This document shows positions 17,585 through 25,078 of a DNA stretch of 64,000 nt, piece after piece. The position numbers and the translations under genes are program-made. The stretch's first letter is position 1. Each line of letters opens with the position of its first letter. Origin of the DNA: Porticoccaceae bacterium (GTDB lineage: Bacteria > Pseudomonadota > Gammaproteobacteria > Pseudomonadales > Porticoccaceae); assembly GCA_029252555.1 (NCBI GenBank), contig JAQXBF010000005.1:50460-114459 (forward strand), in the 5' to 3' direction. The notes below the pieces were generated by a model that saw nothing but the letters and a program-made list of their open reading frames with translations, was not told the origin of the DNA and did no database searches.

Positions 17585-17886
17585 CATTGCTAACCATATT
17601 CCTATTGGCCTGCATTACCTTTGGCACTCGTTATCTGTTTCTCGAAGGTCGGCTGCCAATTAGACTCGGGCCCAATCTAAAATATCTGCTGAGCTTCAGC
17701 GGCCCCGCAGTGTTAACCGCGATTACTACGCCGATCCTTTTTGTGCATAATCACGAATTAGATACAGCGGTTTCTAACCCTTATTTATGGGGGGCGGTAG
17801 TTTCTGTTGCTGCGGCTTACAAAACTCGAAGTGTTTACTGGACCATTGGTTTGGGGATACTGGTATTTGGCATCGTAGGTTATTAA
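17581..17886 (+). CDS. azlD: AzlD family exporter, small subunit
   Basis: Encodes 101 aa, three or four helices with the AzlD features CITFGTRYLFL near the N-terminus and LSFSGPAVLTAITTPILF in the middle. The ATGA overlap with azlC implies coupled translation of the two-subunit transporter. Confidence 0.9.
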   Translation: MTLLTIFLLACITFGTRYLFLEGRLPIRLGPNLKYLLSFSGPAVLTAITTPILFVHNHELDTAVSNPYLWGAVVSVAAAYKTRSVYWTIGLGILVFGIVGY

Positions 17887-17899
17887 CAGAAGCGGATAG

Positions 17900-17943
17900 C
17901 CGAGTACCCAAAGGTCACTGAAACAGTCATTTTGGGTGCCCGG
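17900..17943 (+). terminator. Imperfect long hairpin after azlD, possible terminator
   Basis: Left arm from 17900 and right arm to 17943 pair with one mismatch and one G-T over the outer 13 bp, plus an inner 4-bp stem (ACTG, AAA, CAGT). No clean T-tract follows, so termination is uncertain. Confidence 0.35.
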
Positions 17944-18013
17944 ATCACTGCGTTGTTTTAATATCGTTGATATTATTTAGTCATAAATAAAAATATAAGA
18001 AGAGATGGTAATT

Positions 18014-19156
18014 ATGATCCCGAGAACACTATACGATTCCGACCATGACATGTTTCGCGATAGCCTGCGCAAATTTATCGAAGTTGAAGCCATGCCCCAC
18101 CATGAACAGTGGGAAAAAGACGGCATGGTCAGCGACGACATCTGGCTGAAGGCCGGTGAGCAGGGTTTTTTGTGCCCAATGATCCCGGAAGAGTATGGTG
18201 GTGTTGGAACCAATTTTCTTTATAACTGCATCGTCAATGAAGAGATTGGTCGCTCTGGTTGCACAGGTCTTGGCTGGACTCTGCACAATGATATTACCGT
18301 GCCTTATATCGTTCGCTATGGCAGTGAAGAACAAAAGCAGAAGTATCTACCGCGCTGTATTACTGGTGAGCTTATTACGGCCATTGCCATGACCGAACCA
18401 GGTGCAGGCTCGGACCTGCAAGGCACCAATACCACGGCAGTCCTGGACGGTGACCATTATATTCTCAATGGCTCCAAAACCTTTATTACCAATGGGCAAA
18501 AAGCTGGTCTGGTAATTGTGGTTGCCAAGACGGACACCAGTGCAGGCTCTAAAGGCATTAGTCTATTTCTAGTAGAAGCGGATTTGCCCGGGTTTAGCAA
18601 AGGTAAAAACTTAAATAAGCTCGGCTTAAAAGCTCAAGATACCTCGGAGCTGTTTTTTCAGGATGTAAAAGTCCCAAAAGAGAATCTATTGGGTGAAGAA
18701 GGCCGCGGCTTTATCTATCTGATGCAAGACTTGCCCCAGGAGCGCCTGTCTATTGCAGTGGGTGCAGTTGCCAATGCTCGGGCAATTCTTGAAGCCACTA
18801 TTGATTACACCAAAGAGCGTAAAGCCTTTGGTACTACTATTGCGTCGTTTCAAAATACTCAGTTCAAGCTGGCAGAACTTGTCGCTGAGGTAGACTGTGC
18901 CGAGGTGTATACGGATCGTTGTACTCAGTTATTGCTGGAAGATAAGTTGGATACAGTAACGGCATCCAAAGCCAAGCTACTGACGACAGATCTGCAGTGC
19001 AAAGTGGCCGATGAATGCCTGCAGCTATTTGGTGGCTGGGGATATATGTGGGAGTACCCAGTGTGCCGCGCCTTCGCAGACTCAAGAATCCAGCGTATTT
19101 ATGGCGGCACTAATGAGATTATGAAACTGATTATTTCGCGGGATTTAATGAAGTAA
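18014..19156 (+). CDS. Acyl-CoA dehydrogenase
   Basis: Encodes 380 aa. All acyl-CoA dehydrogenase landmarks are present: the N-terminal helical domain (LYDSDHDMFRDSLRKFIE), the FAD/substrate block AIAMTEPGAGSDLQGT, ITNGQKAG, RKAFGTTIASFQ, and the C-terminal IYGGTNEIMKLII with the catalytic-base Glu. It is an FAD enzyme that starts beta-oxidation or branched-chain acyl-CoA breakdown, passing electrons to ETF. ATG 18014 gives the common MIPRT start; ATG 18005 is an alternative. Its gene stands alone, with a hairpin at each end. Confidence 0.92.
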   Translation: MIPRTLYDSDHDMFRDSLRKFIEVEAMPHHEQWEKDGMVSDDIWLKAGEQGFLCPMIPEEYGGVGTNFLYNCIVNEEIGRSGCTGLGWTLHNDITVPYIVRYGSEEQKQKYLPRCITGELITAIAMTEPGAGSDLQGTNTTAVLDGDHYILNGSKTFITNGQKAGLVIVVAKTDTSAGSKGISLFLVEADLPGFSKGKNLNKLGLKAQDTSELFFQDVKVPKENLLGEEGRGFIYLMQDLPQERLSIAVGAVANARAILEATIDYTKERKAFGTTIASFQNTQFKLAELVAEVDCAEVYTDRCTQLLLEDKLDTVTASKAKLLTTDLQCKVADECLQLFGGWGYMWEYPVCRAFADSRIQRIYGGTNEIMKLIISRDLMK

Positions 19157-19210
19157 TTATCACCTGCTGAAATGCTAGCCTTAAACCATCGAAGGAGCTA
19201 AGGAACAGCA

Positions 19211-19272
19211 CTAACAGAGCCAGGTACAAAAACGCCCCTAAAAAGGGGCGTTTTTGTACCTGGCTCTGTTAG
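19211..19272. terminator. 28-bp perfect inverted repeat, bidirectional terminator
   Basis: Left arm 19211-19238 and right arm 19245-19272 are perfectly complementary over 28 bp around a 6-nt loop (TAAAAA). The core near the loop (AAAAACGCCCC with GGGGCGTTTTT) is a classic two-way terminator between convergent genes; the outer CTAACAGAGCCAGGTAC arms are extra. The right arm includes the stop codon of the peroxiredoxin gene. Confidence 0.85.
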
Positions 19273-19844
19273 AAGTTGAGGCGGTCAAGCACCTGTTGCA
19301 ACTGCTCTCCACTGGGCCGTTGCATATAGTCTTCACCAATATAAAACCACTCCACTATTCTCCTACCATCGAGCAATTTCACCGCTGGATGGGGCAGTTC
19401 TTCATCGCGCCTTATGCCATAGAGCTCGGTGACTGTGAGATTAACGTCCGATAAAAACTGATAGGGGCGGTCCATACGGTCTGCCATTTTCTGCATATCG
19501 GCTGCAAAGTCTGGGCTAATAGCCAGTACCTGATAACCACGTTCCTCCAATTCTGGCAGTATGGTTTGGATATCTTGTAAATGGCTGATGCAGACTGGGC
19601 ACCATTGTCCGCGATAGAAAATCATTAAGATTTTGTTGCCGCGCAGTTCAGATAGTTGCACCCAATCGCCACTTAGGGATTGCAGTTTGAAGTCTGGAGC
19701 TGGCGAGCCAACTTCTAGTGTTACGCTGGCAACATCTGTATATCCAGTTTCTGAGGAAACAGCTTCTTCCGACACTGGAGCATTATCACAACCAGACAAT
19801 AGCACCATAACACCGGCGGCTAGCAGGTAGAAATGTATCTTCAT
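19269..19844 (-). CDS. Lipid-anchored peroxiredoxin (AhpC/TSA family)
   Basis: Encodes 191 aa. Residues 1-19 are a lipoprotein signal with lipobox LLSGC19; Asp at +2 is the classic inner-membrane retention signal, so the enzyme should face the periplasm from the inner membrane. The thioredoxin-fold domain (about 45-190) begins VGSPAPDFKLQSL and holds FYRGQWCPVC (C82, C85), typical of AhpC/TSA proteins with a CxxC. It would reduce peroxides. ATG 19844 is chosen because AAGGA lies 8 nt upstream and the signal peptide starts there; longer upstream readings run into repeats. Confidence 0.85.
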   Translation of the reverse strand: MKIHFYLLAAGVMVLLSGCDNAPVSEEAVSSETGYTDVASVTLEVGSPAPDFKLQSLSGDWVQLSELRGNKILMIFYRGQWCPVCISHLQDIQTILPELEERGYQVLAISPDFAADMQKMADRMDRPYQFLSDVNLTVTELYGIRRDEELPHPAVKLLDGRRIVEWFYIGEDYMQRPSGEQLQQVLDRLNF

Positions 19845-19910
19845 AATATTCATCCTTGAGTTGGTTAACGGTATATCACTCCCTAAATTACTCGCTCTTT
19901 GGCTGCTACC

Positions 19911-19955
19911 CCTAGAGCTATTACTCCCAAAGCTACTAATCCTAAAGCTACTAAT
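19911..19955. repeat. Short tandem repeat, about three 15-bp units
   Basis: Three consecutive 15-bp units with core CCTAAAGCTACTAAT: the third is exact, the second differs at one base (CCCAAAGCTACTAAT) and the first at about four. It lies between the peroxiredoxin start and the aldolase stop and runs over the last codons of the aldolase gene. Confidence 0.75.
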
Positions 19956-20685
19956 CCTTAAAAGAAGGATCGACCTTTTCAACAAGACGAGTAAACGCAT
20001 TAAATTCCAGTTCCCCAGCAGGCCCGCCCATGGCTTGCATGGCCATTAGCTGTTCCGACTTAGCCAACACTTCATCGCTAACGGGAATACTGGGTCGGCC
20101 AGTGGAATCTGTTGCTACCTGCACTTCACAGGCGCGCTCCATAGCCCATAGATTCATAAAGGCTTCTGGAATACTGCGCCCCCCCACCAACAGGCCATGA
20201 TTGCGCAGAATCATTAGGCTTTTGTCACCCAAATTAGCGATCAGACGGGGCTTCTCGTCATCCATTACGGTAATGCCTTCAAAGTCATGGTAAGCAATTC
20301 GGTTGTGCAGCAGTGCCGAGTAGAAATTGTCGCTGCGCAGACCTTCTTCGGAGCAGGCCACGGCCATGCCAGCATTGGTATGAGTATGGGCAATACAGTG
20401 CACATCTGGGCGTGCGGCATGAATGGCAGTGTGAATAACAATGCCCGCAGGGTTTACCGCGTAATCTGTGTCTTCGACTATATTGCCGTCGATATCAACC
20501 TTGACTAAGTTAGAGGCTTTGACTTCGCTGTAGTGGAGCCCATAGGGGTTGATCAGAAAATGGTGGTCAGGCCCTGGCACTTTGGCGGTAATATGGTTGA
20601 AGATCATTTCGCTCCAACCTATATGGTCAAAGATTCTGTAGCATGCTGCCAGCTGTGCCCTCAGTTCTTGTTCTGTTTGTGCCAT
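19951..20685 (-). CDS. Class II aldolase/adducin family protein
   Basis: Encodes 244 aa. The metal-binding block AHTHTNAG (H100, H102) and ILRNHGLLVGG (H163) identify a class II aldolase/adducin domain (fuculose-aldolase/RhaD/AraD type), a zinc-dependent lyase or epimerase. Many such stand-alone proteins have unknown sugar-phosphate or keto-acid substrates. ATG 20685 follows AGAGGGTG; the start overlaps the TAA of the upstream phnA-like pseudogene (TAATG), implying the two were once coupled. Confidence 0.88.
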   Translation of the reverse strand: MAQTEQELRAQLAACYRIFDHIGWSEMIFNHITAKVPGPDHHFLINPYGLHYSEVKASNLVKVDIDGNIVEDTDYAVNPAGIVIHTAIHAARPDVHCIAHTHTNAGMAVACSEEGLRSDNFYSALLHNRIAYHDFEGITVMDDEKPRLIANLGDKSLMILRNHGLLVGGRSIPEAFMNLWAMERACEVQVATDSTGRPSIPVSDEVLAKSEQLMAMQAMGGPAGELEFNAFTRLVEKVDPSFKD

Positions 20686-21251
20686 TAGTTCACCCTCTTT
20701 GGAAATTTAGTCAATATTACAATCTGTGTGCCGTCTACTCGACCTTCTATATGTTTCTCATTGCTGGATACAAATCAGATATTGCGTACCGCGGTGCCAC
20801 GTTTAGCCTTAAAGCTAGTACCTTTGATATCCAAATCTTTGATTAGAGTTACCGTATCACCTGCTGATAGCACTGCGCCATTGCTATCTTTATGCACACG
20901 GCTGTCTAGATCATCTGTATTTTCTGCCTGCGCCCATGCCAGAGTCTCATCATCCGGATAGAGCATATCCAGCAGACCCTGGGGCCAACCCTCGGCACAC
21001 AGTCTGGTTAGCAACCGCCAGGCCATCACTTGAATCGCCGGCACTTGCGACCACATGCTGTCATTGAGGCAGCGCCAGTGGTCAGTATCCATTTTATCTG
21101 GATTATTGATTTGATCTGTACAGATGTTGCAGATTAATAATGACTGTTCAGTGCTGCCATCATTATTTGGTGGAATGGCATAAACGGACAGATTATTGCG
21201 GCTGGATCAGAGTTCGCAGATAGAACCACTGCGGCTATAGAGGTTGTTCAT
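20685..21251 (-). pseudogene. Long-form PhnA-family gene broken by two in-frame TGA codons
   Basis: Reading from ATG 21251, one uninterrupted frame of 188 codons runs to TAA at 20687-20685 except for TGA at 21209-21207 and TGA at 20777-20775. The encoded sequence has every landmark of the long PhnA family: an N-terminal zinc ribbon (CEL-stop, then LLICNIC), NLSVYAIPP, HWRCLNDSMWSQVPA, the SH3-like domain SNGAVLSAGDTVTLIKDL and, after the second TGA, HIEGRVDGTQIVILTKF. The first TGA replaces the second zinc-ligand Cys; the second replaces a non-conserved residue after RNI. The longest intact piece (M at 21092, 105 codons) lacks both ends. Despite its old name, PhnA proteins are not proven phosphonate enzymes. 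Confidence 0.85.
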
Positions 21252-21301
21252 TGGCTTGGCTGTTTAAGCATTGAGTAGGCCTCCATTATAGCTGTGTTTT
21301 G

Positions 21302-22288
21302 TCAGTTGGCACCCATAAGGGCTTTGGCAGCGGCCCAGCCGGACTGAACGGCGCCTTCGAATCTAGGGCCGGCAAACGCATCGCCCGCCAGAGCCAGAGG
21401 CGGCAAACTGGTTGCTTCGCTCAACAATATGCAGGGCGCTTCGTCGACTATTGTGGGCTTGCTGTAAAGCCAGCCATGAACCTGATATTCGGTGACCTTG
21501 GCGATCCCAAGATACGGGGCGGCAGCGTCAATAAGCTGCTGGCCCATGGCCATACGGTCTTGTTCAAAATGCTTGGCACTAAACTCACCGCTGCCATGAA
21601 TGGTGACGGCTGGTATTTTGGATACGCCTTTTTGCAGATTGTCGCTTATCCAGGCTATAGGACCATTTTCTAGTGCGATAGCACCAGGAGCTTCTATTGT
21701 TGTAGGGCCATCGAGAGTGGCCATCACGGCCAGACAGCTTTCGTATTGAATACGGTTCAGGCGCGCCTGTTTGTCTGCAGGTACGGCAATATTACCAGTG
21801 GCTAGCAGATCTATAGTTTGTGGCACTGGGGAGGTGATAAGTAGTTTGTTGGCGGTCACTGTGTCGCCATTATCTAGTTCGGCCAGCCAGCTAGTTTGCT
21901 GCGAGCTTATAGCGTCTACTCTGGTAGCGCGGATGACATTAATATCTATTGCCAGATGTTTGGCTACTGCAGTCATGGTGGGCACGCCGCGATACCTGGG
22001 GTGACCATTGGGTTGCCCCGGATAGCTGCTGTACCATTCTTCTGCCACACCCGCTTTAATCCAGCTTTCGACCTCTGCTTTAAATCGGCTTTCTCTGGCA
22101 GTCATAAATTGCGCGCCATGGTCAAAGGTGGCGTCGCCAATACGTCGCCCAGCCAGTCGGCCACCCAAGCCTCTACCTTTGTCGACCACCATTACCCTGT
22201 AACCTGCCTGCTGCAGATCATTGGCTGCGCTGAGGCCTGCAAGGCCAGCGCCGATAATTAAAACGTCGGTGTTATGAGAGATGGGCAT
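21302..22288 (-). CDS. Renalase-like FAD/NAD(P)-dependent oxidoreductase
   Basis: Encodes 328 aa. An N-terminal dinucleotide-binding motif DVLIIGAGLAGLSAANDL (GxGxxG) is followed by VVDKGRGLGGRLAGRRIG and FDHGAQFMTA, the signature of renalase-type flavoproteins. The C-terminal FAD motif LALAGDAFAGPRFEGAVQSG is intact. Likely a flavin oxidoreductase of small molecules. It is followed upstream on the same strand by a DUF2256 gene 12 nt away, a pairing consistent with an operon. Confidence 0.88.
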   Translation of the reverse strand: MPISHNTDVLIIGAGLAGLSAANDLQQAGYRVMVVDKGRGLGGRLAGRRIGDATFDHGAQFMTARESRFKAEVESWIKAGVAEEWYSSYPGQPNGHPRYRGVPTMTAVAKHLAIDINVIRATRVDAISSQQTSWLAELDNGDTVTANKLLITSPVPQTIDLLATGNIAVPADKQARLNRIQYESCLAVMATLDGPTTIEAPGAIALENGPIAWISDNLQKGVSKIPAVTIHGSGEFSAKHFEQDRMAMGQQLIDAAAPYLGIAKVTEYQVHGWLYSKPTIVDEAPCILLSEATSLPPLALAGDAFAGPRFEGAVQSGWAAAKALMGAN

Positions 22289-22299
22289 AGTTTTGGAGC

Positions 22300-22440
22300 T
22301 TATTGTTTTTTGGCATTAGATTTACAGCGCACTGAGCAGTAGCGCACTTCGTCCCAGACCTTTGCCCATTTTCTGCGCCAGGTAAATGGGCGCTCACAAA
22401 CGGGGCATATCTTGCTGGGAAGGTCCGATTTTTTACGCAT
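22300..22440 (-). CDS. DUF2256 mini zinc-ribbon protein
   Basis: A 46-aa gene. It starts MRKKSDLPSKICPVC and contains RPFTWRRKWAKVW and RYCSVRC, exactly the DUF2256 pattern: two CxxC-type pairs (C12, C15 and C36, C40) predicted to bind one zinc, basic throughout. ATG 22449 (three residues longer) is an alternative; neither has a clear ribosome site. DUF2256 genes commonly neighbour flavoprotein or photolyase-family genes; here it precedes a renalase-like oxidoreductase. Function unknown. Confidence 0.8.
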   Translation of the reverse strand: MRKKSDLPSKICPVCERPFTWRRKWAKVWDEVRYCSVRCKSNAKKQ

Positions 22441-22517
22441 AGCAGGCATGGCTAGATTATCGCAGATTTTACCGCCGGCAGCGGCATTCTATTGATTTAT
22501 TAGGCCAGCCAACATCA

Positions 22518-23345
22518 TCAAGCTGCAGTTAGCGCTGTGCCCGCAAGGGTAATGCGGTGCATCAGCCGCATCTGCCCCTGATAGTCATTGTCGGCCATAT
22601 GCCAGGTGCAGCGGTTGTCCCAAAATGTCACAGAGCCTGGCTGCCAGGTAAAGTTGCAGGTAAATTGCGGCTGATTCACATGAGCGTAGAGCTCGTCAAG
22701 CAACTCGCGGCTCTCGGCAAATTCCCAGCCTTCAAACTGAATGGTGTGGCCGGGATTCACATAGAGCACTTTGCGGCCACTTTGCGGATGGCGAATCACT
22801 ACCGGGTGAGTGGCGTCGCCCACACGATCCATGCCACCCAACTGCTCGGCCAGATCGGTCATACGATAGAGACCATTCTCGCCGTATAGGTGGGTATTTG
22901 AGTGCACGGCACGTAGGTTCTCGATGCGTTTTTTCATGTTGTCTGGCAGGGCATCATAAGCTGCTGAGAGATTGGCAAAATGGGTATTGCCACCAGTTTC
23001 GGGCAATGTGCGGGCTACTAAAATACTGCCTAGCGCAGGTTCATGGTCGTAGGAATGGTCCGTATGCCAGCCGCCCCCAATATTGGTCTGCTGGGTTTTT
23101 TCTTTGCGCACCTCGGCAATTTCTGGATGCTCTTCAGTGGTTTTAAAAAACTTGTTTACCACAATTTTGCCAAAGCGGCGGGCAAAACGCAGGTGCTCTT
23201 CTGGGGGCAGTTCTTGATCGCGGAAAAACAGCAGGCCATGCTCGGTGAATGCGTTGCGTAGGTCGGCCAGCTGGGTATCGCTCATGGTGGCTAGTTGCAG
23301 GTCGCTTACAAGGGCACCGCAGTTCTCGAAAGAGGATACTTGCAT
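22518..23345 (-). CDS. TauD/TfdA family Fe(II)/2-oxoglutarate dioxygenase
   Basis: Encodes 275 aa. Iron ligands H94-x-D96 (GGWHTDHSYD) and distal H249 (RCTWHMAD), with R260/R264 after it in position to bind 2-oxoglutarate. The N-terminal HGLLFFRDQELPPEEHLRFARRFG is typical of the taurine/2,4-D dioxygenase family, which oxidises sulfonates, aryloxyacids or related compounds. No sulfonate transporter is adjacent, so the substrate is open. Confidence 0.88.
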   Translation of the reverse strand: MQVSSFENCGALVSDLQLATMSDTQLADLRNAFTEHGLLFFRDQELPPEEHLRFARRFGKIVVNKFFKTTEEHPEIAEVRKEKTQQTNIGGGWHTDHSYDHEPALGSILVARTLPETGGNTHFANLSAAYDALPDNMKKRIENLRAVHSNTHLYGENGLYRMTDLAEQLGGMDRVGDATHPVVIRHPQSGRKVLYVNPGHTIQFEGWEFAESRELLDELYAHVNQPQFTCNFTWQPGSVTFWDNRCTWHMADNDYQGQMRLMHRITLAGTALTAA

Positions 23346-23646
23346 GACTATCTCTTATTGTTTTTATAGGCATCTATTGGAGCACTTTATACTCTGTGTG
23401 TCACCTTGAGCTGCTGTAAATAGAGGGAGATTTATTGCACCACAGACAGCAACACAATAATGATTAGACAGAGTACCGGGAGAATAGACAGAAAGGCTGA
23501 CGTGAATATCACTAGATTACGATCTAATTTTACCATGTGCACAGCAACCTCCTGTTGATGTAAGCGCAGGTAAAGATTAGGTTGGCTGGTGAAATGTTGC
23601 TTTGATTTATATCTATTGATGACTAATAAAATAAGGTCTGTTGAGG
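23346..23646. other. Intergenic stretch with one small reading frame
   Basis: About 300 bp between the dioxygenase start and the glycosylase-like pseudogene end. The only structure supported is the 36-codon frame listed separately; the rest shows no hairpin or coding signal. Confidence 0.5.
23432..23542 (-). CDS. Candidate 36-aa single-helix membrane peptide
   Basis: GTG at 23542 stands five bases after a perfect AGGAGG; ATG at 23536 is an alternative. The frame encodes a short basic start (HMVKLDRN) and one hydrophobic helix of about 24 residues (LVIFTSAFLSILPVL onward, then LIIIVLLSVV), ending at TAA. The unusually strong ribosome site and clean single transmembrane segment support a real small protein. 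No family is recognised. Confidence 0.45.
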   Translation of the reverse strand: MHMVKLDRNLVIFTSAFLSILPVLCLIIIVLLSVVQ

Positions 23647-24234
23647 CTATGCCTGCAGCAGGGCTCTAATAAGCCTTTGTATTTCTGGAACAGTCTCAAC
23701 CTCAAACCATTGGTTTTTTCGCAGCCATAAGTTGTTTCTTGGGCTGGGATGGGGCAGTGGAACTGCAATGGGCCAGTGCTGACGCCAGTTGCTGACGAGG
23801 TAGGTGACTGTCTGGCTTTTATGACCAAAATGATAATCATGAGCGTATTTTCCTATCATCAATGTAGTTTTGATGTTGGGTAATTGCTTTAACAGCTTGG
23901 CGCGCCAGGTGGCTGCGCATTCTGGTCTTGGTGGCAGGTCTCCTGACTTGCCTGTGCCGGGATAGCAAAACCCCATTGGGACTATGGCAAACAGCCGTGG
24001 ATCATAAAACAGCTATGGTGTGACCCCCAGCCAGCTCCTTAAACGATCGCCGCTGGGGTCACCAAAGGGAATACCGGAGTTGTGAACACGCCGCCCCAGT
24101 ACCTGGCCAGCGATAAGAATTCTGGCATGCTGATGCACCTGCAATACTGGTCGCGCCCCAAAGGGCAGCTCGGGCTCGCAGAGCTGGCAGCGCTTGATAT
24201 CTTCGGCTAGCAGGCGCAGTTGAGTAATCAGTGA
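23647..24234 (-). pseudogene. Uracil-DNA-glycosylase-family gene, decayed
   Basis: A single frame of 196 codons from 24234 to TAG 23649-23647 reproduces a COG1573-like uracil-DNA glycosylase from end to end: KRCQLCEPELPFG, ARPVLQ, RILIAGQ, VHNSGIPFGDPSGDRLRSWLG, FYDPRLFAIVPMGFCYPG, GKSGDLPPRPECA, PLPHPSPRNNLW. Three defects are visible: an internal TAG at 24015-24013 (Glu expected), no ATG/GTG/TTG before residue 30 with an in-frame TAG at 24237-24235 upstream, and the motif-1 GQAPG changed to GQVLG. An intact C-terminal frame from ATG 23976 (109 codons) is a remnant. Confidence 0.8.
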
Positions 24235-24272
24235 CTACGGGAAGCTTTGTGGCGTCCTTACCGACAGGCCAT

Positions 24273-24653
24273 TTATTTATCGAGGCTCCATATGCCGGGC
24301 CCGCGTGCTGCGATAAATAAAAAGGCAAAGCAGTACAGTGCAGCGAGTTCACCACCATTTAACATGGGGTGAATATTATTCAAACCATGAACCATCCAGT
24401 AGGCCACTGCCATGGTACCGCTGCAAATAAAGGCGGCGGGCCTGGTGAACAAGCCAATCATTACCAATACACCGCCAACCAGTTCAATGGTGCCGGCTGA
24501 ATACATGAGAGGGTTTAGCGGGTAGGGAAAATCTTTTGGAAAATCAAACAGCTTTTGTGCGCCATGCCAGATAAATAAAAATCCAGTGACAATTCTGAGC
24601 AATGCGTAAGCCTGTTCTTCACGGCCATCCAACAGGTTATCTAGAAACTTCAT
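24273..24653 (-). CDS. DoxX family membrane protein
   Basis: Encodes 126 aa with four hydrophobic helices. LLRIVTGFLFIWHGAQKLF near the start and GTIELVGGVLVMIGLFTRPAAF in the middle define the DoxX family; members are tied to redox or quinone-linked processes in membranes but are mostly uncharacterised. The frame is intact although both neighbouring genes on the same strand are pseudogenes. Confidence 0.88.
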   Translation of the reverse strand: MKFLDNLLDGREEQAYALLRIVTGFLFIWHGAQKLFDFPKDFPYPLNPLMYSAGTIELVGGVLVMIGLFTRPAAFICSGTMAVAYWMVHGLNNIHPMLNGGELAALYCFAFLFIAARGPGIWSLDK

Positions 24654-24723
24654 TTTGTACCCCTTGTTTTAGTTATATTGAAATTAACGATTAGTTTATA
24701 ACAGTATTTGAAGGATTATGTCA

Positions 24724-25078
24724 TTACTTTATAAACTGTTCCCACACATCCATTGGTTGTCAGATTTTGTCCAGATCCAGTTTAGCGGTGGCGGTGCTCT
24801 CCTTGAGGACATCCCGACGGTAGCGAAGCAGGAAAGCAGACACGCGCATGTTGGCGGCATAGTGGAGCCAGATTAATAATGACCTCATATCCAGCGGCTT
24901 TAATACTGCTGAATTGCTATTCTGTGGGCTGGCCGAGGGTGGAGAGATGGTTGTTGATGGGCAGGTAATTAAAATTGCTGGGTAGAGATTTGCGAGTAAA
25001 GCGACGGGGGCTATATTTGTCTGCCAGAGTAAGCAGGTACCCCAGCATGGTTGTGACTGTTTTAGTTTTGGCGCTCAC
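24724..25078 (-). pseudogene. DUF442 (phosphatase-like) gene with stops, deletion and lost active site
   Basis: From GTG 25078 the frame reads to YLPINNHLSTLGQPTE, a TAG, then QFSSIKAAGYEVIINLA: the N-terminal half of the DUF442 tyrosine-phosphatase-like family. After this the family sequence resumes in another frame as LHYAANMRVSAFLLRYRR, then a TGA where Trp is expected (KI-stop-QPMDVWEQF), ending TAA 24726-24724. The segment expected between the halves is missing, and HY replaces the catalytic HC of the HCxxxxxR-like loop. The GTG overlaps the TGA of the upstream PA4642-family gene (GTGA), a relic of an operon. Confidence 0.78.

Noticed and set aside
21207..21209. TGA at a zinc-Cys position of the PhnA-like gene read as selenocysteine
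   Set aside because: A second TGA occurs later at a non-Cys position, no stable hairpin follows, and TGA is a normal stop for other genes in the window.
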